A stretch of DNA of 64,000 nt from contig CAYOQO010000001.1 of the NCBI GenBank assembly GCA_964406135.1, positions 48,209-112,208 on the forward strand, in the 5' to 3' direction. This document shows positions 7,182 to 16,600 of this stretch, piece by piece (positions within the stretch are counted from its first letter, which is position 1; each line of letters opens with the position of its first letter). Made by a program: the position numbers and the translations under genes. The DNA is from JACPFN01 sp964406135. GTDB lineage: Bacteria; Babelota; Babeliae; Babelales; Chromulinivoraceae. A model generated the notes under the pieces. That model made no database searches. It saw nothing but the letters and a program-made list of their open reading frames with translations, and was not told the origin of the DNA.

Positions 7182-8642
7182 ATGCGTCAAACAGTAAAAT
7201 TCTTTTTATTAATGCTACCAGTAGTCTGTCTTGTTGCATGCTTAAAACGATCAAATCATGATAAAAAAGTTGATGTGCACTATCACATAGAAGATGCCCT
7301 GAAGCAAGAAAATGTTGTTCCTGTTGCAATTATTGGTTCTGGCCCTGCAGGACTGAGTGCTTCGTTGTATGTTGCTCGAGCTGGAATGAAAGCATTTGTG
7401 TTTACAGGTCCTATTCCTTGTGGCCAATTAACGCAAACAACCTTTATTGAAAATTGGCCTGGTCGTGAACGAATTTTGGGTATTGATTTAATGTATGACA
7501 TCAAAAAACAGGCTGAAAGTTTTGGTGCCGTCATTATTCATGATACGGTGATCAACGTTGATTTTTCTTCTTGGCCGTTTGCTATAAAAACTGAAGATGG
7601 TAAAAAATTTAAGGCGATGGCTGTTGTTTTGGCAACTGGTGCTAAGCCAAAAACCTTAAATGTTGCAGGAGAATCGGAATATTGGGGTAAGGGCGTGACA
7701 ACATGTGCTGTGTGCGATGCTCCATTCTTTAAAAATAAAGAAGTTGTAATTTCTGGAGGTGGCGACAGTGCTGCAGAGATGATTTTTGAGCTTGCGCCGT
7801 ATGTTAAAAAAGTGACTATGTTGGTACGTAAAGGGTCAATGCGTGCAGCAGTTGCTATGCAAAAAAAGGTTTTTGATCATCCAAATGCGGTTGTTGAATA
7901 TCATAAAGAGATTACAGGGATTTATGGAGATGGTCAGAATGTAACCTCCATTGATGTGTATGATAATGAAACTAAGACTACAGAACGCCGTGCTATTGAT
8001 GGCGTTTTTTTAGCAATTGGTCATGATCCAAATAATCAAATGCTGCAAGGTGGTGTCAAGTTGGATGAACATGGTTATGTGCTCATGGATGGACGTAGTC
8101 AGGAAACTTTAACTCCGGGAATTTTTGCAGCTGGTGAAATTCAAGATCCTGTGTATCGTCAAGCTATTGTAGCAGCAGGTGAAGGTGTAAAAGCAGCATT
8201 AGATGCAACTAGTTTTTTGTATGAAATCGGTTTTAATGCTGAAATTGGTAAGAAATTGGATCAAAACTTTTTTGAGCATTTTACAGACATAAAGCTTGAA
8301 CTTCGGGAAATTACTGAAAATCAGGAACTTTATGACTTAGTTTTAAACGAATCATCGGGCCTAGTTCTTCTTGATTTCTTTTCAACCGATTGTCCTGGAT
8401 GTATGCAAATGTTGCCGGTTTTGGAAGCTATAGCGTCAAAATTAGCGGGTAAAATAACGATTCTCAAGACCAATTATCGCAAAGTTAAGCCGACTATTTT
8501 TAAAGAACTTTGGCTTAAGCATGATATTCAAGTGAAAAAAATTCCTGCAATGCTGTTATTTAAAGATGGGAAATTGCTTGATTTGAATACTAAAATCATG
8601 TCGAAGCCGCAGCTAATGGAATATTTACAAAAATTTTTATAA
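7182..8642 (+). CDS. trxB: Exported thioredoxin reductase-thioredoxin fusion lipoprotein
   Basis: 486 residues from the ATG at 7182, which has GAGGAG eight bases upstream. An N-terminal signal ends in lipobox LVAC (Cys20). Residues about 45-350 are a TrxB-type flavoprotein: FAD-binding GSGPAG, redox pair C175-A-V-C178, NADPH-binding SGGGDSAAE, and the second FAD motif TPGIFAAGE. A C-terminal thioredoxin domain carries C404-P-G-C407, an inverted form of the usual CGPC. TrxR-Trx fusions are known (for example in Mycobacterium leprae), but a lipoprotein signal on one is unusual because NADPH is cytosolic. Either the protein is exported and uses another donor, or the hydrophobic N-terminus only anchors it with the domains inside. 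A candidate promoter lies upstream and a terminator hairpin downstream. Confidence 0.9.
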   Translation: MRQTVKFFLLMLPVVCLVACLKRSNHDKKVDVHYHIEDALKQENVVPVAIIGSGPAGLSASLYVARAGMKAFVFTGPIPCGQLTQTTFIENWPGRERILGIDLMYDIKKQAESFGAVIIHDTVINVDFSSWPFAIKTEDGKKFKAMAVVLATGAKPKTLNVAGESEYWGKGVTTCAVCDAPFFKNKEVVISGGGDSAAEMIFELAPYVKKVTMLVRKGSMRAAVAMQKKVFDHPNAVVEYHKEITGIYGDGQNVTSIDVYDNETKTTERRAIDGVFLAIGHDPNNQMLQGGVKLDEHGYVLMDGRSQETLTPGIFAAGEIQDPVYRQAIVAAGEGVKAALDATSFLYEIGFNAEIGKKLDQNFFEHFTDIKLELREITENQELYDLVLNESSGLVLLDFFSTDCPGCMQMLPVLEAIASKLAGKITILKTNYRKVKPTIFKELWLKHDIQVKKIPAMLLFKDGKLLDLNTKIMSKPQLMEYLQKFL

Positions 8643-8666
8643 ATAATTTATAAAAAAGTTGCAAAT

Positions 8667-8713
8667 AAAAACCTTTGTTTGTTACACTAAAAGTGTTATA
8701 AGCAAAGGTTTTT
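8667..8713 (+). terminator. Bidirectional terminator hairpin
   Basis: Outer stem AAAAACCTTTG / CAAAGGTTTTT with an inner small stem ACACT/AGTGT, giving a long hairpin with A and T tracts on either side. It separates the thioredoxin fusion from the hydrolase gene. Confidence 0.8.
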
Positions 8714-8744
8714 AAGCGTTTTTAGGTATTTTGGAGGTTGCAAC

Positions 8745-9806
8745 ATGCGTTCTAAATTCACAGCGTATGTTTTTTTAGGATTATGGGCTATTTTTGGCTC
8801 TCTTTTTTCTCAAAATTCAGAGATTTCTGGCTCTGTTCAGGCTTCAATTGACGCTTATCAAGAGTATCTTGTAGCAAGCAAACAGGCACTTGTTGGACTT
8901 GAAATTCAATCAGTATCTTTTTCGGTACAAAAAAATGGTAATTCTTTAGAGACTTTTGATCGTAAAGGTTTTTTGGCGATTCGGCCAGAAGCTTTAGGAA
9001 CTGTTATTATTTGTCATGGTTATACTCAATCAAAACATGAAGCGTTTTTTTTAAAAATTTTATTTTCACATTTTAATGTTTTGGCCTTTGATTTTCGAGC
9101 TCATGGAGAATTGATTGAAAAAGGTCAATTTTCAACTATTGGACGTGATGAAGTTTTTGATGTTGTTGGAGCTGTAAATTTTGTAAAATCATTACCTTGT
9201 TCTGTACATAAGCCAATTATTGGATTTGGTTTTTCTATGGGAGCAGTGTCGTTGCTTCAAGCTCAAGCAAAAGAGCAAAATCTGTTCGATCTTTTAATTT
9301 TGGATAGTCCTTTTGATTCAAGTAATGCTTGCATGGAACGAAATATTGATCGCATGCTGACTTTTAGCTTATTTGGTAAAGAGCGCAAATTTCCTGGTAG
9401 GGCAGTGATTATGAAAATGTTGTATAACGAAAAAATGAGTCCTATTGTTAAAAAATTTTTTCGATGGGCATCGGGCATGAATCCGTATCAAGTCCCAACA
9501 AAATTTGTTCCAGTTATTCCAATTAACAATGCTGCAAAAATTACCATTCCATGTTTTTTTATTTCTTGCGAACAAGATCGTAGTGTACAGGTTGATTCAG
9601 TCATGCGCTTATATGAAACAGTGCAATCACCGTTTAAACGATTGTGGATTACGCATGGTCTAAAACATTGTGGATCTTGCTTGGCGCAACCGGAATTGTA
9701 TGCCTATAAAGTAAATAAATTTATTAACGCAGTACTTAAAAAAGATTTTAGGGTGTCTGAAAAAATTCGAGATGATCGAGTGGAGATTCAAAACGTTTTA
9801 GGGTAA
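8745..9806 (+). CDS. Secreted alpha/beta hydrolase
   Basis: 353 residues with a GGAGG ribosome binding site and a Sec signal (MRSKFTAYVFLGLWAIFGSL, cleavage near residue 25). The fold is an alpha/beta hydrolase of the BEM46/YqkD type. An oxyanion-loop HGY (ICHGYTQSK) is followed by AFDFRAHGE, nucleophile elbow GFSMG (Ser164), acid Asp278 (EQDRS) and His308 (LKHCGS). This is a complete Ser-Asp-His triad, so an active esterase or acyl hydrolase is expected; the substrate cannot be read from sequence. Its 3' end lies 20 bp from the next gene, a thioredoxin-fold protein, so the two probably form one transcript in the envelope. Confidence 0.85.
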   Translation: MRSKFTAYVFLGLWAIFGSLFSQNSEISGSVQASIDAYQEYLVASKQALVGLEIQSVSFSVQKNGNSLETFDRKGFLAIRPEALGTVIICHGYTQSKHEAFFLKILFSHFNVLAFDFRAHGELIEKGQFSTIGRDEVFDVVGAVNFVKSLPCSVHKPIIGFGFSMGAVSLLQAQAKEQNLFDLLILDSPFDSSNACMERNIDRMLTFSLFGKERKFPGRAVIMKMLYNEKMSPIVKKFFRWASGMNPYQVPTKFVPVIPINNAAKITIPCFFISCEQDRSVQVDSVMRLYETVQSPFKRLWITHGLKHCGSCLAQPELYAYKVNKFINAVLKKDFRVSEKIRDDRVEIQNVLG

Positions 9807-9826
9807 GCAAAAGGGTAGGGGGAATT

Positions 9827-10438
9827 ATGAAGCAATTTTTAAAAATATTTATGGTAACAGTTTTATTTCCAATCGTAGTAGTTGCAAAATATCAAGCTGT
9901 TCATAATGATGCTGAATTTGATCGATTATTAAATCAATACCAATTTTCTATTGTTTGTTTTGCGCCTTCAAATGGCTCAGATGATCAAATGCAAGATTTT
10001 AAAAATTTAAAAAATCGTATGATGGTTGCAGCAAAGCGTGATGATTTTAATTTACTTCGAAAAGATATTGGATTTTTGATGGTTGATAGCGGATCTAAAA
10101 AATTACAAGATTTGCCGCATGATTATAAAATTTCAAAATTTCCAACGTGCATTATTTTTCAAGATGGAAAAATTATTGGATCATCAATTTTTAATCCACA
10201 ATCAACATCAGATATTATTAAATTTTTAGACAAAAATATTGGCAATCAACTGGATGATTTGATTGCAGATCGTAAGGAAGATGAACGTTTAAATCGTGAA
10301 GAACGTATTGCAAGTTATTATCAATATGCAAGTTCTCCATGGATTAATCCGCCATATCCTTGGATTCCGTATGGAACATATCCTTATTCTCGTTGGGGTG
10401 TATATCCGTATGGTCTTGGATGGAATTACGATTGCTAA
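9827..10438 (+). CDS. Secreted thioredoxin-fold protein without CXXC, aromatic tail
   Basis: 203 residues, AGGGGG ribosome binding site, Sec signal MKQFLKIFMVTVLFPIVVVA. Residues 20-145 follow the thioredoxin layout: YQFSIVCFAPS (strand and active-site loop), DIGFLMVDSG, then the cis-Pro region ISKFPTCIIFQDGKIIGSS. The CXXC redox motif is missing: the loop after the first strand reads APSNGSDD. It is therefore unlikely to be a disulfide oxidoreductase and may be a structural or chaperone-like member. The C-terminal 40 residues are very rich in Tyr, Trp and Pro (SSPWINPPYPWIPYGTYPYS), resembling a surface or carbohydrate-contacting tail. Confidence 0.75.
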   Translation: MKQFLKIFMVTVLFPIVVVAKYQAVHNDAEFDRLLNQYQFSIVCFAPSNGSDDQMQDFKNLKNRMMVAAKRDDFNLLRKDIGFLMVDSGSKKLQDLPHDYKISKFPTCIIFQDGKIIGSSIFNPQSTSDIIKFLDKNIGNQLDDLIADRKEDERLNREERIASYYQYASSPWINPPYPWIPYGTYPYSRWGVYPYGLGWNYDC

Positions 10439-10511
10439 AATTTCGTTATCCTTGGCCTGATTTGAAAATTTCTTGTTTTTATTTGCATTGACAATCAAAT
10501 CTAACTTTTTT

Positions 10512-10535
10512 AACTTTCAGCTATGAAAGTTTTTT
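10512..10535 (+). terminator. Probable terminator hairpin
   Basis: Stem AACTTTCA / TGAAAGTT with loop GCTA, followed by T-rich sequence. It lies between the thioredoxin-fold gene and the YVTN propeller gene. An outer dyad ATCAAATC/GATTTGAT may extend it. Confidence 0.65.
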
Positions 10536-10564
10536 AAAATGATTTGATTGAAAGTTGTTAATTC

Positions 10565-11683
10565 ATGATTTTTAAACGTCTATCCTTTTTTGTAATTATA
10601 TTTTTCACCAGTACGCATATTTTTGCGAAAAATCAGGTACTCAATCGCATAGTTGCAACAGTTGGTGTTGGTGATACGCCGTCAGATATTGCAATCACTC
10701 CTGATGGAAGATTTGGCTATGTTGCAAATAACAATAATGATGGATTGGTAAATGGAGACTCTGTAAGTGTTTTAAATCTTGAAACGAATCAATTATTTAC
10801 GACTATTCATGATGCAAGTTTTAATGAACCATACACCGTAACCATTAACAGTTCAGGAACTGTAGCCTACATAACGAACAGTAACGGTGCAACTGTAACA
10901 GCAATTACAACACGAAGTAATACCGTATCCAATGTGATTACCGGTTTTGATGGTCCATCGGGCTTGGTTATTACACCGGATGAAAAATTTGCGTATGTAA
11001 ATAATTATGGTGGTCCAATTTTGGGTAGTGGTAACGGTAGAACTGTTCGTGTGGTTGATTTAACTAGCAATGCAATTGTTGGTGCTGCAATTACGGTTGA
11101 TCTTGCTCCTGCAGCTTTAGATATTACCCCTGATGGTGCGTATGTGTATGTGGCAAATTATGTTGATGGAAATCCTGGGACAGGAACGGTCAGTATAATT
11201 TCGACTGCAAGTAATTCAGTGATCAAAACTATTCCAGGTTTTTCTGGGCCATTTTCAATCAAAATTTCATCAGATGGTTTGTTTGCCTATGTAACAAATT
11301 TTGGCAGCAATAATTTTTCACCTTATGGCAGAACGGTCAGTGTCATTAGTCTTGAAACTAACACGATTGTTGACACTATTGTAGTAGGTATTCAGCCATC
11401 AGGAATTGCTTTAAGTCCGAATGGTTTGTTTGCGTACGTTACAAATTATAATACGTTGTACCTTGGTGCAGGATTTACTGACTTAACTGCTGGGCAAGGA
11501 ACGGTCAATGTGATTAATGTGTGTAATAATCAAGTACTGTCTCAAGTGTTACTTACTGGTGCTTCGCCAGGATCTGTTGCCGTTTCTCCAGATGGTCGTT
11601 TTTTGTATGTAACTAATTATAGTTCAAATAATGTCAGTGTCATCGATATTTATGATAAAATGTGGCTTAATATTTGTACGTAG
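10565..11683 (+). CDS. Secreted YVTN-family beta-propeller protein
   Basis: 372 residues with a signal peptide (MIFKRLSFFVIIFFTSTHIFA). The mature protein is almost wholly YVTN/NHL-like propeller repeats of about 40-50 residues. The recurring core is P-x-x-I/V-x-I-T/S-P/S-D-G followed by F/Y-A/G-Y-V-x-N and then TVS-V/I-I (SDIAITPDGRFGYVANNN, ALDITPDGAYVYVANY, GIALSPNGLFAYVTNY, SVAVSPDGRFLYVTNY). About seven blades are visible, enough for a closed propeller. Such proteins occur in bacterial and archaeal surface layers and act in binding or protein-protein contact. Fourteen bases separate it from the outer-membrane barrel gene downstream, suggesting an operon. Confidence 0.88.
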   Translation: MIFKRLSFFVIIFFTSTHIFAKNQVLNRIVATVGVGDTPSDIAITPDGRFGYVANNNNDGLVNGDSVSVLNLETNQLFTTIHDASFNEPYTVTINSSGTVAYITNSNGATVTAITTRSNTVSNVITGFDGPSGLVITPDEKFAYVNNYGGPILGSGNGRTVRVVDLTSNAIVGAAITVDLAPAALDITPDGAYVYVANYVDGNPGTGTVSIISTASNSVIKTIPGFSGPFSIKISSDGLFAYVTNFGSNNFSPYGRTVSVISLETNTIVDTIVVGIQPSGIALSPNGLFAYVTNYNTLYLGAGFTDLTAGQGTVNVINVCNNQVLSQVLLTGASPGSVAVSPDGRFLYVTNYSSNNVSVIDIYDKMWLNICT

Positions 11684-11697
11684 TAAAGAGATAAAAC

Positions 11698-12282
11698 ATG
11701 ATGAAAAAAATAATCTATTCTTTGGTGTGTGTCTCTTTAATAAATGCGCAGCTGCATGCTCGAAATTTTTTGTCTGATGAAGAAAGTCCAAAATTTAGTT
11801 CAGCTTTTTCTGCAGGATATGTGTTTAAACATGATGATCGATTTCAGGAAGTGTATGGTCATGGCATGATCGATGTGATCACAGGAGCATTTGTGTACTA
11901 TCCATGGGATTTTTGGGGCTTTGGTGCCAAGGTTAGTTATTGGCAAGCAAAAGGAAAAACAACGCTGTTTAATTTTTGCACAAAACTTTATGAAGTACCA
12001 TTAACATTTACGATTCAACGATTAATTTTGTTTAAGCATGGCATAGACCTTTATTTTTCTTTGGGTGGTGGAATTTCTTGGGTTAAAGAAAAAAGTTTTA
12101 TTGATACCATAAAATTTCACAAAGGTATTGGCGAACTTGAAGTAGGGTTCAATTGGCCATTGTACAAAGCTTTAAAATTGACCACAGCTTTTCGATACCT
12201 TTTTCCACGACAGTTTCTGTGTGATGAAAAAATTGATGTTGGTGGATCTGATTTGCGCGCTGGTTTGGAATTTTCTTTTTAA
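11698..12282 (+). CDS. Small outer-membrane beta-barrel protein
   Basis: 194 residues. Signal MMKKIIYSLVCVSLINAQLHA. The rest is a run of amphipathic strands with alternating aromatic residues (SSAFSAGYVFKH, GAFVYYPWDFWGFGAKVSYWQ, LYFSLGGGISWV, ELEVGFNWPL, LKLTTAFRYLF). It ends in LRAGLEFSF, a C-terminal Phe beta-signal typical of substrates of the BAM complex. Eight to ten strands fit an OmpA/OmpW-sized barrel. Function (pore or adhesin) is unknown. It probably follows the YVTN propeller gene on one transcript. Confidence 0.75.
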   Translation: MMKKIIYSLVCVSLINAQLHARNFLSDEESPKFSSAFSAGYVFKHDDRFQEVYGHGMIDVITGAFVYYPWDFWGFGAKVSYWQAKGKTTLFNFCTKLYEVPLTFTIQRLILFKHGIDLYFSLGGGISWVKEKSFIDTIKFHKGIGELEVGFNWPLYKALKLTTAFRYLFPRQFLCDEKIDVGGSDLRAGLEFSF

Positions 12283-12288
12283 AAGAAA

Positions 12289-12876
12289 TTATTTTTGCTC
12301 TTCTGAATCATCAGAGTCATCATTTTGTTTTGTTGCGTAATCTTTGAATTTTGAAAAATAACCTTTTTTGTATGCTAAGTATGCACCACCAATGATTGCT
12401 GCATAAAAGATGGTACTGCTTACGATATTGATAGTTCCAAGATTTTTAGCTTCATTTAAAGATTGTTCTGGCAAATGATCACAATCAGCTCGACCAATAG
12501 GATCCAGCCAGTTGTAATATTTCATAAAACAAGCATGAGAAATTCGCTCTAAATAACATGGAAAAGTTGTTGTTAAAATATTGCAAGCTTGAGAAAAATT
12601 ATCAAACACATTTGAGCTTACTGTTGGTCCATGTCCTACAATGCTTGATGTTGCATGGCACACTTTGTTGAGGAAAGGTTCATTCATTTTTGCTACAGTT
12701 TCAGCTAATTTTATCTTTTCTGATTCATGGTAAGAGTATGTGGCTATAGCTGTTTCCCCTGCAATAAATGCTGCACAAGTTCTAAAAACATGAGCTGCAG
12801 TTGCAGCAGGTGCATTGAAATTACAAGAAAGAATTAACATTGCGAAAAGAATTGATTTTTTATATGCCTGTTGCAT
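12289..12876 (-). CDS. Exported protein with C-terminal membrane anchor
   Basis: 195 residues, ribosome binding site AGGGGT. Signal MQQAYKKSILFAMLILSCNFNAPAATA, a mature region with six to seven Cys (for example KVCHATSS, NFSQACNI, TFPCYLERISHACFM, GRADCDH) that could form disulfides, then a hydrophobic helix (TINIVSSTIFYAAIIGGAYLAY) and a charged tail ending DDSDDSEEQK. The layout predicts a periplasmic domain tethered by its C-terminus. Family not recognised. It converges on the barrel gene with only six bases between stop codons. Confidence 0.65.
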   Translation of the reverse strand: MQQAYKKSILFAMLILSCNFNAPAATAAHVFRTCAAFIAGETAIATYSYHESEKIKLAETVAKMNEPFLNKVCHATSSIVGHGPTVSSNVFDNFSQACNILTTTFPCYLERISHACFMKYYNWLDPIGRADCDHLPEQSLNEAKNLGTINIVSSTIFYAAIIGGAYLAYKKGYFSKFKDYATKQNDDSDDSEEQK

Positions 12877-12992
12877 GTAAGACCCCTAAAAAGAAAAAAC
12901 ATTTTGATTGATTAAAGCTTAACATGAATTGCGTAGAATGCAATTTTTTGTTCAAAACGTTGAGTAATGTTTTAAGTTTTTGTTTAATTCTA

Positions 12993-13535
12993 TTATCGTG
13001 CAACTTCTGGTGGATGAATACGTTTGATGGTGCCGTCAGGATTGAATAGATAGATGAGTAATTTATGATCCTGAGTTGATGTAACTCTTCCAGGTTGCAT
13101 GCCATGCAAAATTTTAGAAATAATTGCAGCAAGAGAATACGGTAAAGAAGCATTTACGGCAACACCTGTTATGTCTCCAGGAAGTATCGGTTCATTATTA
13201 ATGGTGAATAGCATTGGGCTTGGGCATGAAAATATAGATACTTCTGAAACTTTACCAGAAGGGTTATGCTTCAAGTCAACATCATTAAACTCTATAACAC
13301 ACGAGAGTGAAAAATTATGTGTTGTCGTTTTGATGCCCCAAAGATATATTCGTTGTAGAGATAGTAAAGGGGCTTTGTGCATCAAATTTACAGGAATGAT
13401 TGTTGTTTCGATAACTCCAGTTGTTTGATTTTTCAAAACATTTGAAATTGCTTCTAAGAATTCAGCTTTGGTTTTAAAAGATCCTTGTGCTGTTGCAGAG
13501 AAGATAAGCATGAAGCAGATAAAAAATTTTTGCAT
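12993..13535 (-). CDS. Secreted protein of unknown function
   Basis: 180 residues from the ATG at 13535, chosen because AGGAAC precedes it and it opens directly with the signal peptide MQKFFICFMLIFSATAQGS. The mature protein contains beta-rich segments (GVIETTIIPVN, NFSLSCVIEFNDVDL, HKLLIYLFNPDGTIKRI). No known motif. It is divergent from the giant secreted protein gene at 13665, with a promoter-sized gap of about 130 bp. Confidence 0.65.
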   Translation of the reverse strand: MQKFFICFMLIFSATAQGSFKTKAEFLEAISNVLKNQTTGVIETTIIPVNLMHKAPLLSLQRIYLWGIKTTTHNFSLSCVIEFNDVDLKHNPSGKVSEVSIFSCPSPMLFTINNEPILPGDITGVAVNASLPYSLAAIISKILHGMQPGRVTSTQDHKLLIYLFNPDGTIKRIHPPEVAR

Positions 13536-13664
13536 GTGATGTTCCTTTCTATGTTTTGTTTGCAAAGATTGTATCTAAAATTTTGTCGACTTGCATCAAA
13601 ATTTATTTTCTGTGTATGTTGGATGAAGATGCAATAAAAAATAATTTTGGAAAAAAGGGAGCGC

Positions 13665-16600
13665 ATGAAGCAAAATCGATGTATCGGCATATTCTTTGTC
13701 GGATTTTTATTTTTAAGTTTATCGTGGTCGTATGATGCACAAGCAATGGAAGTTATTGAGGATGCGAGCGGAGATGCTTTTTCAGTAACAAAAAATATTG
13801 ATGAAGAAACAGGTGAAATTACCTATAATGCTGTTGATGCTGAAGGTAATGTCATGGAAAAATTAACTGAAGATGAATTAGCTTCATTAAGATCGAGTGA
13901 AGTAGCAGACCTTAAAGAATTTGCAACAAAATTTGGAAAAACTGACAAACTTTTATCAGAAGAAGATGCAAAAGCATTTTTAAATGAAAACAAAGAAATG
14001 AATCAGGCTATTACCAAATTAAAAAATGCAAAATTATCAGGATTAGCAGAATCTGATTTAGGGAAGAAAATTGCAGATAATAAAACTTTAGAGGAAGCAT
14101 ATCAGGCCAAAGGAGCTGCAAAAAGAACAGAAACTGCGATTAATAAAATGATTGATAAAGCTTCAAGCAATGCTGCTCAACTTTCCAGAGATTTTAAAGG
14201 TGATCCAAATTTAGAAAAATTGAGTAAAAAATACTTACGAAAATTTAATGATATTTCTGCAAAATCTTTGAGCAAGATAAAAAATTTAGTGCCTGATGCG
14301 AGCCTTAATTTTAAATCTGAAATGGAAGCTGCTGTAAAGTCTGGGAATCGTAAAGCTGTTGAAACATTGTGTGTCAAAATTTCAAAGCTTGATGCGATGA
14401 GCGGCTTGGCTGATCAAGTAAGTAGTTTAGAAAAAGATGCTGCAAGTGGAATTGCAGGTTTTGAAGGAGGACTTAAAGATTCTTTGGATAGTTCTTTAAC
14501 CAATTTGAATACAAGCTTTGAAAGTATTGAAAAAGATCCAGAAAGTTTATTAAAAGAAGTTGATTCTGGAATAAAAGATGCTCAAGGCAATATGCAAAAA
14601 GAATCAATGGTTCAAAAATTGAGCCAAGATTTGAAAACATCGGTACGTGATGCTGCGCATGAAGATATTTTAAAAATTACTGATGAAATTGATGCAAAAA
14701 CTGAAGCAGTGGGTGAAAAACTGGGAACAGCCAACAAAGCGCTTTCAAAAGTGAAAGGTGTTTTTAGTGGGCATGCTTTAAGTGATGCTTACGATAGTTT
14801 CAAAAGTACATCAATCACTCGTGATGATATTACAGATGGTTTTTGTTCTGCTGGTAGAAAATTAAAATCGCTTGGAGGAAAAGCTGTTGACTTGTTAGAA
14901 GAGGGTGCAAAAATGCTGATATCTGGTGTCATGTTTATGATACCAAATATTTTTCAATCAGCATTTTTAGCGCAAAAACAACGACAATCGGAACTTCAAA
15001 CTTTAGCAAATCCAATTAAATTTGGTAATTGGGTGTTTCAAATTCCAGATTCTTGTTTTAATTTTTCAAATCCTTCAGCAACACTTCCTATTTATGTTCG
15101 TATTCCTGTAGCAAATGTTACTGACACGGTATCATCACAAATGGCAGAATATTTTAATAATGATGTTTCTGGACCAACAACTGCAAATTCAATATCTGCA
15201 GCGATTCATTCAGTTGGTGCAACCATAGCATCATTTGCTGGTAATATGACAGCTCGACCAGAACGATATATTATGAATGAATCTGGATATTTGGCTCAAA
15301 ATCCAGGAATTGTGTTAGCTTATTTTGCCAATAATTATCCTCAATGGGGCTCTGTACCTTTAACAAGTAGTCAATTTAGTTCAGGGCAAGTGATTGATTT
15401 AAGCGGTGTGATTATTGATGGATCAGGTAATCAAATCAATGCAACAGGATTAAATGGTTACGCTGCATATCCATTGGTAACTCCATCTGATTGGCATGCT
15501 CAAAATGCTCCGCAATTGACACCTGATAATATGAAAGATTTTTGTGCAACTATGAATAGTCGTATGGCATTATCAGGTGATAATGTTAAATATATTGAAT
15601 ATTCAACTGTTGAATCTGGAGATGCAGGAGCAACAGGATCAAGCGGATTGCAAGCAGCATTTGATTGCTCATGTTTGAACCCTGGAAGTTCGCAAATCTG
15701 TGAAACTGGAAGTTGTGCAATCAACTCAATGGTACAAGCTTATGCATCTGGTTGTTCATGTGAATCAAGTTTACTTGGATCAGTTATACCATTAAAAGGT
15801 TGGGGAACAACTCAAGGTTCAACTTTGATTAATCAAATTAAATTTCCTGGTTATTCTGCAGCTTCTCAAGCAACCTCTTTTAAGGTTGGAAAATCTGGAG
15901 TAGAGTCTGCAGAGTACGCAAATTCAAAAACAAATCATGCATTGTTGGGTTGTTGGGTTTATTTATCAGCAAATACACCATTTGCCAAAGCTGTTGCGGG
16001 AAATAGCAAAGCTCAACTTTCTGTTTATGATTCGTATGTTGATTATATTATTTTCTTAAATGAACAAAATGAACAAGTGCCACTCATGGTACCAGTACAA
16101 GTGAAATATGTTGTATCAGATGTTACAAAAGCATCATCAACATCAGTACCTGAAGGCTATGGAACTTATACAACATTAGCCCAAAATCCTGACATAAAAT
16201 ATTGGACAAGTCTTACATCATTTGATCAAAGCACGAATGAACCACTTGCAGGATTTGAAGATTCACAAACAGGGTATGCAAAAAAATATTCAATCGATGA
16301 TATGGATGCATCAAAATATATTGCTGATCAAACTCTTGCAGGTCAAAAAGGTATTCTTGCAAGTGCAATTGCTGACTTACAACAATCATTTCCAAATTTG
16401 GCGGCACAATTTGCAACACATCAAGCAGCAATGCAGTATAAACTTGAAAATGGACCATTTTCATTTGGTAATGTGGATTTGACATTAAGTGATTACAATA
16501 TCACAGTTCCTGGATCTTCAGCAGGAGCTGCGCCACAAGCAATTGTACCATTGTATGAAGGATCAAGTTGCTTTGGTTCATTTGAAGATGATTTGTTGGT

